From positions 868,001-932,000 of the forward strand of contig NZ_PGFH01000001.1 of the NCBI RefSeq assembly GCF_002797685.1: 64,000 bases of DNA. Reading direction: 5' to 3'. The DNA comes from Salinibacterium amurskyense. GTDB lineage: Bacteria > Actinomycetota > Actinomycetes > Actinomycetales > Microbacteriaceae. Below are positions 1 through 8,569 of the stretch, piece after piece. The notes beneath the pieces are model-generated. The model did no database searches and was not told the origin of the DNA. It saw only the letters and a program-made list of their open reading frames with translations. Numbering within the stretch: position 1 is the stretch's first letter; each line of letters opens with the position of its first letter. Position numbers and translations under genes: made by a program.

Positions 1-1242
1 ATCGCTGCGGTGCTCGCTCAAGAGCTCGACCGCCAGCGCAATACGCTTGAGATGATCGCGAGTGAGAACTTTGTTCCGCGCGCTGTTCTCGAGGCGCAGG
101 GCTCGGTTCTCACCAACAAGTACGCCGAGGGTTACCCGGGGCGTCGCTACTACGGTGGATGCGAATTCGTTGACGTTGCAGAGAAGCTCGCTATCGAGCG
201 CGCCAAGAGCCTGTTCGGCTCGGCGTACGCCAACGTTCAGCCTCACTCGGGAGCCTCGGCTAACGCTGCAGTGCTGTCGGCTATCGCTCAGCCCGGCGAC
301 CGCATCCTCGGCCTCTCGCTCGACCACGGTGGACACCTCACGCACGGCATGCGTTTGAACTTCTCGGGCAAGCTCTACGAAGCTCACGCGTACGGGGTGA
401 ACGAAGAGACCGGCGTTCTTGACATGGCGGATGTTCGTGCCAAGGCCCTCGAGGTCAAGCCTCACGTCATCATCGCTGGCTGGTCGGCGTACACCCGCCA
501 GCTCGACTTCGCCGAGTTCCGCTCGATCGCTGACGAGGTCGGAGCCGTGCTCTGGGTTGACATGGCGCACTTCGCCGGACTCGTTGCCGCAGGCCTGCAC
601 CCCAACCCCGTTCCCTTTGCGGATGTCGTGTCGTCGACCGTTCACAAGACCATCGGTGGTCCTCGCTCGGGCTTCATCCTCACCAACAACGTTGACATCG
701 CTAAGAAGATCAACTCCAACGTGTTCCCCGGTCAACAGGGTGGACCACTCATGCACGTGATCGCCGCCAAGGCGACCGCGTTCATGCTCGCGGCATCCGA
801 CGACTTCAAGGACCGCCAGGAGCGCACCCTTCGTGGCGCCAAGCTTCTCGCTGAGCGTCTTGTTCAAGACGACATGACCTCGCTCGGCGTAGACGTTCTC
901 ACGGGTGGCACCGACGTGCACCTCGTGCTCGTTGACCTGCGCAAGTCGGAGATCAACGGTCAAGAGGGTGAAGATCTGCTGCACTCTGTGGGTATCACTG
1001 TGAACCGCAACTCGGTTCCCGCTGACCCGCGCCCGCCCATGACCACCTCGGGGCTCCGCATCGGTACGCCGGCGCTCGCCACTCGTGGTTTCGGCGATGT
1101 TGAATTCACCGAGGTTGCCGACATCATCGCCGAGGCCCTCAAGCCCGGTGCCGACACGGCCGCGCTCAGCGCCCGCGTTCGCGCGCTCGCCGACGCCTTC
1201 CCGCTCTACGAAGGTCTCGAAAGCCCCGGTAGCTGGGCCTAA
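1..1242 (+). CDS. glyA: Serine hydroxymethyltransferase (5' end outside window)
   Basis: PLP enzyme that converts serine and tetrahydrofolate to glycine and 5,10-methylene-THF, the main cytosolic source of one-carbon units. The open frame runs in from base 1, so the annotated start lies upstream and 413 residues are visible, close to the family's usual 420-430. The N-terminal segment with [10 protein letters not shown] and the YPGRRYYGG motif are typical, as is [14 protein letters not shown], which carries the PLP lysine (the commoner form is THKTLRGPRGG; the GGPRSG version is seen in actinobacteria). It is followed by a terminator-like hairpin and then folD, the next enzyme acting on the same folate pool, so the two are functionally coupled neighbours. 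Confidence 0.97.
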   Translation: MAAVLAQELDRQRNTLEMIASENFVPRAVLEAQGSVLTNKYAEGYPGRRYYGGCEFVDVAEKLAIERAKSLFGSAYANVQPHSGASANAAVLSAIAQPGDRILGLSLDHGGHLTHGMRLNFSGKLYEAHAYGVNEETGVLDMADVRAKALEVKPHVIIAGWSAYTRQLDFAEFRSIADEVGAVLWVDMAHFAGLVAAGLHPNPVPFADVVSSTVHKTIGGPRSGFILTNNVDIAKKINSNVFPGQQGGPLMHVIAAKATAFMLAASDDFKDRQERTLRGAKLLAERLVQDDMTSLGVDVLTGGTDVHLVLVDLRKSEINGQEGEDLLHSVGITVNRNSVPADPRPPMTTSGLRIGTPALATRGFGDVEFTEVADIIAEALKPGADTAALSARVRALADAFPLYEGLESPGSWA

Positions 1243-1277
1243 AGAACCCAGAACCGGGCTGAAACAGCCTGAAGCTC

Positions 1278-1315
1278 AAGAGCCCATCACCGTGTGAACA
1301 CGGAGGTGGGCTCTT
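1278..1315 (+). terminator. Hairpin after glyA
   Basis: An 18-bp interrupted stem (arms start AAGAGCCCA and end TGGGCTCTT) with a 2-base loop follows the glyA stop by about 35 bases. The downstream T tract is short, so it could terminate glyA only partly and let some transcripts continue into folD. Confidence 0.65.
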
Positions 1316-1385
1316 TAGCGTTTAATGGAGATGGCAGTTGTGTAGGTGGCCGATCAGCGCATGGGCCCGATTCGAACGGAAAACG

Positions 1386-2261
1386 ATGACCGCAGTAAAG
1401 CTTGATGGTGTCGCTACGGCCACCGCCGTAAAGAACGAACTGCGCGAGCGCGTGGATGCCCTGAAGGCTCGCGGCATCACTCCGGGGCTCGGCACCCTTC
1501 TCGTGGGCGATGACCCCGGAAGTCGTTCCTACGTAGCAGGCAAGCACCGTGACTGCGCCGAAGTGGGCATTGAATCTATTCGGGTCGATCTGCCAGCCAC
1601 GGCATCCGCAGACGATGTTCGGGATGCCATTGTGGCGTTGAACGAGAACCCTGCCGTTACCGGCTACATCATTCAGCTGCCGCTGCCGGCCGGTCTCGAT
1701 GAGAACGCGATGCTCGAACTCATGGACCCCGCTAAAGATGCGGATGGCTTGCACCCCACCAACCTCGGCCGCCTCGTGCTGGGCGTGGGCACGAAGCTCG
1801 ATTCGCCGCTGCCCTGCACCCCGGCCGGAATCGTCGAGATGCTGGAACGCTATGACGTTCCCATCGCAGGTAAGCACGTTGTTGTTGTCGGTCGCGGCCT
1901 GACGGTCGGTCGCCCGATCGGGCTGCTCCTCACGAATAAGGGACTGGATGCCACAGTCACCCTCACCCATTCCCGCACCACCCAGCTAGAGACTCACGTT
2001 CGCCAGGCAGACATCGTGGTTGCCGCTGTCGGCTCCGCCGCGCTGATTCGCCCCGAGTGGATCAAGCCGGGCGCTGCCGTGCTCGATGTCGGAATCACTC
2101 GCGTGATCGACGAGGCAACTGGCAAGGGCCGTCTCGTCGGAGACGTCGACCCCGCGGTTGCCGAGATTGCCGGTTACCTCTCGCCGATGCCCGGTGGCGT
2201 TGGCCCCATGACGCGCGCGATGCTCGTGAAGAACGTCGTCGACGCGGCCGAGCGGCTCTAA
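1386..2261 (+). CDS. folD: Bifunctional methylenetetrahydrofolate dehydrogenase/cyclohydrolase
   Basis: Interconverts 5,10-methylene-THF, methenyl-THF and 10-formyl-THF using NADP, downstream of GlyA. 291 aa from ATG 1386 (MTAVKLDG); an in-frame extension to 1338 exists but its residues are not FolD-like. Visible signatures are [17 protein letters not shown] with the catalytic lysine region, the PLPAGLDE loop, [11 protein letters not shown], and the Rossmann motif [14 protein letters not shown], ending in [15 protein letters not shown] 59-codon membrane-protein gene starts 2 bases after its stop, suggesting co-transcription. Confidence 0.97.
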   Translation: MTAVKLDGVATATAVKNELRERVDALKARGITPGLGTLLVGDDPGSRSYVAGKHRDCAEVGIESIRVDLPATASADDVRDAIVALNENPAVTGYIIQLPLPAGLDENAMLELMDPAKDADGLHPTNLGRLVLGVGTKLDSPLPCTPAGIVEMLERYDVPIAGKHVVVVGRGLTVGRPIGLLLTNKGLDATVTLTHSRTTQLETHVRQADIVVAAVGSAALIRPEWIKPGAAVLDVGITRVIDEATGKGRLVGDVDPAVAEIAGYLSPMPGGVGPMTRAMLVKNVVDAAERL

Positions 2262-2263
2262 GA

Positions 2264-2443
2264 GTGGCCGAGGAGTCGGCGCAGAAGCCTTCCGCGCCCA
2301 AGCTGCAGCACGTTTCGCGACCGCAGGGTGTGCAGCGCAAACCGCGCAAGCGTCGCTTTCCGTGGCCCCGCGTGTGGGTCTGGGCAGGCGTGATCGTTGG
2401 TGCTGCGTTTGCCGTTGCGCTCGTTCTGAAGCTGGCCGGATAG
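2264..2443 (+). CDS. Small single-span membrane protein
   Basis: 59 aa from GTG 2264, only two bases after the folD stop, so it is probably translated from the same mRNA. The N-terminal 35 residues are rich in Lys, Arg and Pro; one hydrophobic helix follows (WVWAGVIVGAAFAVALVLKL, about residues 38-57). The positive-inside rule places the tail in the cytoplasm. No family recognised. A longer in-frame reading from 2057 overlaps folD and is rejected because that part is a shadow of folD. Confidence 0.6.
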   Translation: MAEESAQKPSAPKLQHVSRPQGVQRKPRKRRFPWPRVWVWAGVIVGAAFAVALVLKLAG

Positions 2444-2455
2444 CTGCTGACTGAA

Positions 2456-2490
2456 GCTTGCCGCTTGCCGCTTGCCGCTAGCCGCTAGCG
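2456..2490. repeat. 7-bp tandem repeat at the galK-like 3' end
   Basis: Five consecutive heptamers: GCTTGCC three times, then GCTAGCC and GCTAGCG. The last unit contains the stop codon (minus strand) of the galactokinase-like gene, so copy-number change here would alter only the 3' end of that gene. Confidence 0.8.
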
Positions 2491-3501
2491 GTCGCGCAGA
2501 GCGCCCATCGACGGAGACACTGCAGTGACGGTGGGCTGGCCCCACGCGTGCTCGGCGAAGGCTCCATCGAGAGCTACCCGCACTCGGGATGCCGTGTCGG
2601 TGTCGACGAGAGCGACGGCCACTCCGCTGAAGGGGCGGCCGAGCATCCGCGCGCCTAAAGCACCGGCGGCCAGAGCTGTTTCGACGGCGAGGTCAATCTC
2701 CGTGGTCGAGATTCCGTAGTCGTCGCGCAGGCTCGCGTGTGAGGCATCGAGCAGGGCGCCGAGCAGTCGAGGGGTTTCGTCGCGAATAGCGAGAGCCGCG
2801 TCGCGCACCCGCTGGTTTTCGGTGACGGTGTGGAGTGTGCGGCGCACTTCGTCATCCGCGATCGCAGTGTCGAGCGCATCGGCGGTGGGGGCGTCGGTGT
2901 CAATCACAAGAAGTTCGAGGCCGGCGGTCTGCCAGTCGAGGGGGAGTGGCTCGGGGCGCGTTTCACCCTCCAAGCGCACGAGGGCGTGGTCGTCGAGAGC
3001 GAAGACGCTCGCGGCAACGTCAGGGTGCTCGGCAAGGTGAGCGGTGTGCTCGCCGAGGTTCCAGAGATCGCTGAGAGCGAGTGCCAAGGCCGCCTCGAGT
3101 GCGGCCGATGAGCCGAGACCAGATCCGACTGGCACGGTGGTGTCGATGAACACGTCGACGCCGGTGAGCGACGCCGCCGTGTCGGATGCCTCCAGCACCT
3201 CCTGCACGATACCGAGCGCGATGCGACTCCAGCCCTGCACCTCGGTGGACGCCAGCTCGTCGAGCTCGATCGTGACGAGTTCATCCACGAGGGCACTCGC
3301 GATGCGCACGGTGCGGTCGGAGCGAGTGGATGCCGCCAACACCGTACGGCGGTTGATGGCCACGGCCAGTTCGGCATCCGTCTCGGGGCTATCGGCAGTG
3401 CCGAGCAGAGTGAGGCGGCCGGGAGCCGACCAGACCCCGGCGGCGGGGTGACCGAACACGGCCTCGAAGTCGTAAAGAACGTCATCGCGAATATCTGACA
3501 T
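2485..3501 (-). CDS. Galactokinase-like GHMP-fold protein with degenerate active site
   Basis: 338 aa, shorter than the roughly 380-400 aa usual for GalK. It aligns with galactokinase at APGRLTLLG (residues 26-34), the ATP-binding loop VPVGSGLGSSAA (123-134) and a C-terminal GARMLGRPFSG that corresponds to GARMTGGGFGG. The sugar-binding GEHTDYN signature is replaced by GTADSPETD, and the segment that should hold the CGxMDQ motif with the catalytic Asp appears deleted around residues 145-170. The reading frame is intact throughout. It is divergent from an aldose-1-epimerase gene, which supports a galactose-related origin. It may be a non-catalytic or re-purposed paralogue; annotation as active galactokinase is not supported. 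Confidence 0.75.
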   Translation of the reverse strand: MSDIRDDVLYDFEAVFGHPAAGVWSAPGRLTLLGTADSPETDAELAVAINRRTVLAASTRSDRTVRIASALVDELVTIELDELASTEVQGWSRIALGIVQEVLEASDTAASLTGVDVFIDTTVPVGSGLGSSAALEAALALALSDLWNLGEHTAHLAEHPDVAASVFALDDHALVRLEGETRPEPLPLDWQTAGLELLVIDTDAPTADALDTAIADDEVRRTLHTVTENQRVRDAALAIRDETPRLLGALLDASHASLRDDYGISTTEIDLAVETALAAGALGARMLGRPFSGVAVALVDTDTASRVRVALDGAFAEHAWGQPTVTAVSPSMGALRDR

Positions 3502-3545
3502 GGGTGCTTCCTTGGTTGTGGCTGGTGCGCCGGTAGGCTGTTGCG

Positions 3546-4466
3546 GTGAGCACGCCTACAGGAACCCAGTACATCATCACTCGAGCCACTGAGCAGGGTG
3601 AAGCGCGAGCGACCATCACCGAACTTGCCGCCTCGTTGCGAGAGTTCAGCATCGGCGGGGTCGATCTCGTGGAGTCCTACGCTGAATCGGCGATGCCGCC
3701 TTTCGCTGATGGCATCGTGTTGGTGCCCTGGCCGAACCGCATCGAAGACGGAACGTGGATGCTCGATGGCGAGCCGCAGACTCTCGACATCACGGAGCGC
3801 GACCGCAACAACTCCATTCACGGACTGCTGCGCAATACCGGCTACTCCCTGATCGAACGCACGGAAGGCTCGGTCACCCTCGGCGCGACGATCTTCCCGC
3901 AGCACGGTTACCCCTTCCACGTGCACACCACCGTGCGCTACGAACTCGTAGAGGCTGGACTGAGCGTCAGCCACACCGCCACCAACCTCTCGGATGCTGC
4001 AGCCCCGTATGCGCTCGGAACCCACCCGTTCTTCAAGATCGGTGACACTCCCATCGCGGAACTAACTCTCACGATGACCGCCGCCACTCGCTTCGAATCG
4101 AATGAGCGCCTCATCCCGACGGCCGAAGTTGCTGTGCCCGAAACGGACTTTGACTTGAGCGCTGGCCGCCCGGTCGGCGAACTCGACCTCGACATGGCTT
4201 TCGCCGGCGTGGAGGTTATCGATGGTGTTGCTGCTCGACTGACCGCGCCTGATGGCCGCGAAGTGCGCGTGACCGTTGACGAGAATTTCGACTTCGTTCA
4301 GTTGTTCACGCCGCGCAACTTTCCGACCCTCACCGGCATCGGCCAGGTCGTCGCGATCGAGCCTATGACGGCCGCCCCCAACGCGTTCAACACGGGCCGC
4401 GGTCTTTTGTGGCTTGAGCCCGGTGTCGAGTTCGCTGCAACCTGGGGCGTCGAGTTCTCGGCCTAA
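3546..4466 (+). CDS. Aldose 1-epimerase (galactose mutarotase family)
   Basis: 306-aa protein of the galactose-mutarotase fold, expected to interconvert alpha and beta anomers of hexoses in the cytoplasm. The motifs NNSIHGLLRNTGYS and LGTHPFFKIG contain the two histidines that act as acid/base groups in the family, and VAIEPMTAAPNAFNTG near the C-terminus holds the conserved Glu. The GTG start has no Shine-Dalgarno sequence; instead TAGGCT (3534-3539) lies exactly 6 bases upstream with TTGGTT at 3512-3517, the pattern of a leaderless mRNA. Divergent from the degenerate galactokinase-like gene. Confidence 0.88.
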   Translation: MSTPTGTQYIITRATEQGEARATITELAASLREFSIGGVDLVESYAESAMPPFADGIVLVPWPNRIEDGTWMLDGEPQTLDITERDRNNSIHGLLRNTGYSLIERTEGSVTLGATIFPQHGYPFHVHTTVRYELVEAGLSVSHTATNLSDAAAPYALGTHPFFKIGDTPIAELTLTMTAATRFESNERLIPTAEVAVPETDFDLSAGRPVGELDLDMAFAGVEVIDGVAARLTAPDGREVRVTVDENFDFVQLFTPRNFPTLTGIGQVVAIEPMTAAPNAFNTGRGLLWLEPGVEFAATWGVEFSA

Positions 4467-4476
4467 GGAGTCTGTC

Positions 4477-5535
4477 GTGAGTTCAGCACCCCGAGCCCGC
4501 GATGTGCGGCGGTGGCGACGCTACCTTGCCGCCGAACGCGCCGAAGCGGCCGTCTATCGGGATCTGGCATCCCGCCGCACCGGCGAAGAGCGCGAGATCC
4601 TTTTGGCGCTTGCCGCCGCCGAAAAACGCCACGAAGATCACTGGTTGACGTTGCTGGGGGAGCAGGCCGGTCGCCCGCTGCCCACCGACCCGCGAACTCG
4701 GATGCTCGGCTTCCTGGCCCGACGCTTTGGCTCAGTTTTCGTGCTCGCCCTTGCCCAGCGCGCCGAGTCACGGTCGCCTTATCTGGATGACGACGATGCG
4801 ACCGACACGATGGCCGCTGACGAAGCCGTGCACGAGGAGGTCGTTCGCGCGCTCGCTACTCGCGGGCGTCAACGTCTCTCGGGAACGTTCCGCGCCGCCG
4901 TGTTCGGAGCGAACGACGGGCTCGTCTCCAACCTCGCCCTCGTGCTCGGCATGAGTGCTGCCGGGCTCCCTAACGCTGTCGTTCTACTTTCCGGTGTAGC
5001 TGGGCTCCTCGCCGGAGCCCTCTCGATGGCCGCCGGCGAATACGTGTCGGTGCGCTCGCAGCTTGAGCTGGAGAACGCGGCAGCACACGGCCCGGTGGCG
5101 GTGGACTCGGTCACCCACCTCGACGTCGACGAAAACGAGCTGGCGCTCGTCTACCGCGCTCGCGGCATGAGCACACACGAAGCCGAGCTGCACGCCGCCG
5201 AAGTGCTCGCCGGACGCACCACGGAAGCCGCGACGGCGACACCGGAACACAACCCGATCGGTTCGGCTCTGGGGGCTGCGGCATCCAGTTTCTGCTTCTT
5301 TGCGTCAGGCGCGGTTATTCCAGTTCTGCCGTACCTGTTCGGAGCCGAGGGGCTCACTGCGGTAGTGATCGCCTCGGTTCTTGTCGGCATCGCCCTGATC
5401 ATCACAGGCTCAATTGTTGGCCTGCTTTCCGGAGCCTCGCCCCTCAAGCGGGCCCTGCGCCAACTCGCGATTGGCTACGGAGCTGCTGCGGCAACGTACC
5501 TACTAGGGCTACTATTCGGGGTAAGTCTCGGCTAA
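4477..5535 (+). CDS. Ferritin-like domain fused to VIT1/CCC1 iron/manganese transporter
   Basis: 352 aa from GTG 4477, preceded by AAGGAG at 4465-4470. Residues about 1-135 form a rubrerythrin/ferritin-like bundle with regularly spaced carboxylates and His (ERAEAAVYRDLA, AAAEKRHEDHW, ADEAVHEEVV). Residues about 140-352 are the VIT1/CCC1 membrane domain: GANDGLVSNLALVLG, AGALSMAAGEYVSVRSQLE, then C-terminal helices ending IGYGAAAATYLLGLLFG. VIT1-family proteins export Fe(II) or Mn(II); the ferritin-like domain presumably binds the metal on the cytoplasmic side. It starts 10 bases after the epimerase stop, so the two may share a transcript. Confidence 0.9.
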   Translation: MSSAPRARDVRRWRRYLAAERAEAAVYRDLASRRTGEEREILLALAAAEKRHEDHWLTLLGEQAGRPLPTDPRTRMLGFLARRFGSVFVLALAQRAESRSPYLDDDDATDTMAADEAVHEEVVRALATRGRQRLSGTFRAAVFGANDGLVSNLALVLGMSAAGLPNAVVLLSGVAGLLAGALSMAAGEYVSVRSQLELENAAAHGPVAVDSVTHLDVDENELALVYRARGMSTHEAELHAAEVLAGRTTEAATATPEHNPIGSALGAAASSFCFFASGAVIPVLPYLFGAEGLTAVVIASVLVGIALIITGSIVGLLSGASPLKRALRQLAIGYGAAAATYLLGLLFGVSLG

Positions 5536-5550
5536 ACCCCGGAGGTCGCA

Positions 5551-6129
5551 ATGGCTGCAGCACTCATCGTTGTCGATGTACAGCAAGGTTTTGATGATGC
5601 TGCCTACTGGGGGCCTCGCAATAACCCCGACTGCGAATCCAACATTGGAATGCTCATCGGGCATTGGCGCCGCGAAGGCTGGCCCATCGTCTATGTGCGG
5701 CACGATTCCGACGACGAGACCTCACCGCTGCATCCAAGTTCTGCGGGCAACGCCTTCAAAGAGCTGCTGTCGGGCACTCCCGATTTGCTCGTAACCAAGA
5801 GTGTGAACTCGAGTTTTCATGGCAGCCCCGACCTCGACGAGTGGCTGAAAGCATCCGCGATCGAGTCGATTGTCATCTGCGGAATCACCACCAACCACTG
5901 CTGCGAAACCACGGCGCGCGTGGGCGGTAACCTCGGCTATGACGTGACATTTGTGATCGATGCGACGCACACCTTCGACCGGGATGGCCCCTTCGGTGAA
6001 GAAGTGGCCGCCGATGAACTCTCGCGCATCACCGGAGTGAACGTGCACGATGAGTTCGGCAGGGTCGCATTGACCCGCGACTTGGTCGGCCCCGGATCGA
6101 GTGCCGGCTACGGCGGAGTGGTGATCTAG
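5551..6129 (+). CDS. Isochorismatase-family cysteine hydrolase
   Basis: 192-aa alpha/beta hydrolase of the isochorismatase/nicotinamidase superfamily. The triad is visible: Asp in ALIVVDVQQGF (residue 9), Lys in TKSVNSSFHG, and Cys in GITTNHCCETTAR with the preceding cis-peptide TT. The substrate cannot be read from sequence; nicotinamidase, ureidoacrylate-type amidase or isochorismatase-like activity are possible. ATG 5551 lies 15 bases after the VIT gene, with CCGGAGG upstream. Its stop overlaps the stop of the convergent small membrane protein within a shared CTAG. Confidence 0.88.
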   Translation: MAAALIVVDVQQGFDDAAYWGPRNNPDCESNIGMLIGHWRREGWPIVYVRHDSDDETSPLHPSSAGNAFKELLSGTPDLLVTKSVNSSFHGSPDLDEWLKASAIESIVICGITTNHCCETTARVGGNLGYDVTFVIDATHTFDRDGPFGEEVAADELSRITGVNVHDEFGRVALTRDLVGPGSSAGYGGVVI

Positions 6130-6329
6130 AGCAGCGCGCTATTGCGCCCCACGGCGAACCAAATGAGGGATCCGATGAAGGGCGCGATGAGAATCACGAT
6201 GAGCCAGAGCAGCTTGGTGTTCGCAGGCATCGTGGAGCGAAAGACCTGCGACAGCGCAACGACGATTAGCGCGAAGTAACCGACCATGGCAACGATCGCG
6301 ATGACGGTCCAGAGAATCGGTTCTGGCAT
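6126..6329 (-). CDS. PLDc_N-domain small membrane protein
   Basis: 67 aa starting MPEPILW. Two hydrophobic segments, about residues 5-27 and 37-58, separated by SQVFRSTMPANTKLLW; the pattern with LLWLIVILIAPFIGSLIWFAVGR is that of the phospholipase D N-terminal (PLDc_N) membrane domain often found as a stand-alone protein in actinobacteria. Function unknown. An in-frame upstream extension to 6386 was not taken since it lacks hydrophobic or family character. Stop codon overlaps that of the convergent isochorismatase-family gene. Confidence 0.75.
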   Translation of the reverse strand: MPEPILWTVIAIVAMVGYFALIVVALSQVFRSTMPANTKLLWLIVILIAPFIGSLIWFAVGRNSALL

Positions 6330-6486
6330 GACAACCTCTCGCTTAGGCGCCACGAGCGTGGCGGCGAGACCAATTCTATCGAGCATCGCTCAATATTTCA
6401 CGGGGGATCGCGCGTAGGCTGAGCCCGCCAGCCTGCAGCGGGTGCGCGTCGACACCGAAGTCGCCGCTTGGCGGAGAGTGAACCCC

Positions 6487-6777
6487 ATGGCCAAGTTTCT
6501 CTTTCTCTACAAAGGTTTCGAACAGCCCACGCCCGAGATCGGTGCCGCGTGGATGTCGTGGTTCGGCGAAGTTGGGTCAGCAATGGTCGATCCCGGCAAT
6601 CCCCTCAACCCCGGAACAGAGGTCACTCGCGAGGGTGCGACCGACCTTGAGTTTGGGCTCGACGCGCTTACCGGCTACTCAGTGATTGAGGCCGAGAATA
6701 AGGATGCCGCCGTCGCGCTGGCCGCGACGAACCCCATGATCACGAGTGTGCTGGTCTACGAACTCGGCAGCATGTAG
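6487..6777 (+). CDS. YCII-related domain protein
   Basis: 96-aa protein resembling the YCII/DGPF family of small dimeric ferredoxin-like-fold proteins. Begins MAKFLFLYKG and ends with AATNPMITSVLVYELG, matching the family's N- and C-terminal strands. ATG 6487 is preceded by GGAG at 6473-6476. An upstream TAGGCT at 6415-6420 could be the -10 box. Related proteins are sometimes linked to ECF sigma factors, but no sigma gene is adjacent here. Function unknown. Confidence 0.8.
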   Translation: MAKFLFLYKGFEQPTPEIGAAWMSWFGEVGSAMVDPGNPLNPGTEVTREGATDLEFGLDALTGYSVIEAENKDAAVALAATNPMITSVLVYELGSM

Positions 6778-6947
6778 CGCTTCGCGAGAAGTTGCGGCGC
6801 GCGTGCGGGCGCCGATGCGACACATCGGTTCCACTTGGCGCGCGCGAAGCGACCGATTCTCAGTGGTTCGGGCTATTCTCGAAGGAGCTAACGGCATCCG
6901 GTTTCGGATGTTGGGCATTTCAGCCAGGCTCGAACATTGGGGCCACC

Positions 6948-8510
6948 ATGATTGACCATGTTTCTTCTCCCGCCGTAGTCGGTCGCGACGATGTCGTCTT
7001 GCACGATGGACTGCTTGCTCTGAGCAACAGCACCCTCACGCCGCGTGAAGCCGTGCGCGAAGATCTGCTGTTTGTGCGCCGCGTGCTCGACGCCGCTGAG
7101 ATCCCCTTTTTGATGGTGCGCGGTGAAGACGAGACTCCCGTTCTTGCGATTGATACCAAGGACCGCAAGGGGCTGCGCCTCGCGCTCATCGCTGCCTGCC
7201 AGAACGAGCCCTTCTATGTGAAGCCGGCGCGCATCAAGTCGAACGGCAAGCGCGTTCCGTCCGATGAGCGAGACACCCCGGTGCTGGTCGCGGATGGCGT
7301 GCTCGCGCCAGTGATCAAAGCGAAAGCGTTCGTGATTTTCCGACCCCGTGTCGAGCCTGCCGGCCGCCTGCGCTTTGACGAGCCTTTTGGTGTGCGTATC
7401 GAGTTGTGGGAGTACATGCGCAACGAGGTTGTTGCTCCGAACCCGAACGCGCTTATGCGCCGCTGGCTGCCGAGTAACGAAGCCATCAACGACACCGTTG
7501 AGTTGCACGGTGAAAGCTGGCCGACGCTTCGGGGAATGTTTGACCAGCTTGCCCACGACATCCCCTTCGAAATAGACCTCGTGTTCTCGTGGGTCGATGG
7601 CGCTGAAGTGGAATGGCAGAAGGCGCGTGCTGCCCGTATGGCCAATTTCGTGGTCGGCGAGGGTGATGATTCCGAGGCGCGCTTTAGGCAGCTCGACGAG
7701 CTCAAGTACGCCCTGCGCTCGGTGCACCAGTACGCGCCTTGGATTCGCAACATCTACATCGCGACTGACTCGCCGCGACCCAAGTGGCTGGCCGAGCACC
7801 CGCGCGTCACGCTCATGCGCAGCGAAGACTTCTTTGAGCGCCCCGAAGACCTGCCCACGCACAACTCGCACGCGGTCGAAAGCCAGTTGCACAACATCCC
7901 CGGAATCAGCGAGCACTTTCTGTATTCCAACGACGACATGTTCTTTGGTCGTCACGTGAGCCCCTCGATGTTTTACTCGCCGGGCGGCATCTCCAAGTTC
8001 ATCGAGGCACGCACGCGCATCGGTCTTGGCGAGAGCAGCCTGCAACGCTCTGGTTTCGAGAATGCGGCGCGTGTCAACCGTCGCCTGCTGCAGCAGAAGT
8101 TTGGTGCGACCATCACGCGTCACCTCGAGCACGCGGCAACCCCGCTACGCGTGTCGGTGATGCGAGAGCTCGAGGCAGAGTTCCCCGACGACTTCGCACG
8201 CACGAGTGCCAGCGCGTTCCGCCAGGCGACCGACATCTCGGTCACCAACTCGCTGTACCACTACTACGCACTGCTGAGCGGAAAAGCGATCGTGCAAACG
8301 GATGCCAAAGTGAAGTACGTCGACACGACATCCATTGAAGGGCTGCGCAAGATGCGGTCGCTGCTGCGCAAGCGCTCGAGCGACTTCTTCTGCCTGAACG
8401 ATGGCAGCTTCCCCGAAATCTCGGCGGAAGACCGTGCTGCTGCGGTGCGCTCGTTCCTCGATGAGTACTACCCGATTCCGGCGCCGTGGGAGTTGCCCGA
8501 AGCCGAGTAG
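6948..8510 (+). CDS. Stealth-family capsular polysaccharide phosphotransferase
   Basis: 520 aa. Stealth proteins are hexose-1-phosphoryl transferases that join sugars by phosphodiester bonds in surface polysaccharides. Conserved regions appear in order: CR1 IDLVFSWVDG (about residues 208-217), CR2 with RFRQLDELKYALRSVHQYAP, IRNIYIATD and NSHAVESQLHNIPG through LYSNDDMFFGR (about 245-335), CR3 around residues 395-450, and the CR4-like C-terminal part. The first 200 residues are a family-typical but variable N-terminal region. ATG 6948 was chosen because upstream in-frame codons back to 6792 lack family character. No other capsule genes lie nearby. The product probably modifies wall glycopolymers. 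Confidence 0.9.
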   Translation: MIDHVSSPAVVGRDDVVLHDGLLALSNSTLTPREAVREDLLFVRRVLDAAEIPFLMVRGEDETPVLAIDTKDRKGLRLALIAACQNEPFYVKPARIKSNGKRVPSDERDTPVLVADGVLAPVIKAKAFVIFRPRVEPAGRLRFDEPFGVRIELWEYMRNEVVAPNPNALMRRWLPSNEAINDTVELHGESWPTLRGMFDQLAHDIPFEIDLVFSWVDGAEVEWQKARAARMANFVVGEGDDSEARFRQLDELKYALRSVHQYAPWIRNIYIATDSPRPKWLAEHPRVTLMRSEDFFERPEDLPTHNSHAVESQLHNIPGISEHFLYSNDDMFFGRHVSPSMFYSPGGISKFIEARTRIGLGESSLQRSGFENAARVNRRLLQQKFGATITRHLEHAATPLRVSVMRELEAEFPDDFARTSASAFRQATDISVTNSLYHYYALLSGKAIVQTDAKVKYVDTTSIEGLRKMRSLLRKRSSDFFCLNDGSFPEISAEDRAAAVRSFLDEYYPIPAPWELPEAE

Positions 8511-8521
8511 GGCAGCGCGGA

Positions 8522-8549
8522 GCCGCGATTGCTGGTGAGCAGTCGCGGC
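8522..8549. terminator. Hairpin between convergent genes
   Basis: 12-bp stem (GCCGCGATTGCT / AGCAGTCGCGGC, one G-T pair) with GGTG loop, between the Stealth gene and the convergent phosphodiesterase gene. No T tract on either side, so termination is uncertain. Confidence 0.5.
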
Positions 8550-8569
8550 CGTCGGTGCGGTGAGTGAAG

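Noticed and set aside
1355-1385. T-loop-like TTCGAAT on the minus strand near 1366
   Set aside because: No cloverleaf can be formed; the sequence is the folD leader and start.
2485-3501. Sequencing frameshift as the reason for the missing galactokinase motifs
   Set aside because: The reading frame matches the family on both sides of the missing segment, and no other frame contains GEHTDYN or CGxMDQ, so the changes are real.
2904-4025. 373-codon open frame opposite the galactokinase-like and epimerase genes
   Set aside because: It runs antisense across two recognisable genes and its translation has no family features; a shadow typical of GC-rich DNA.
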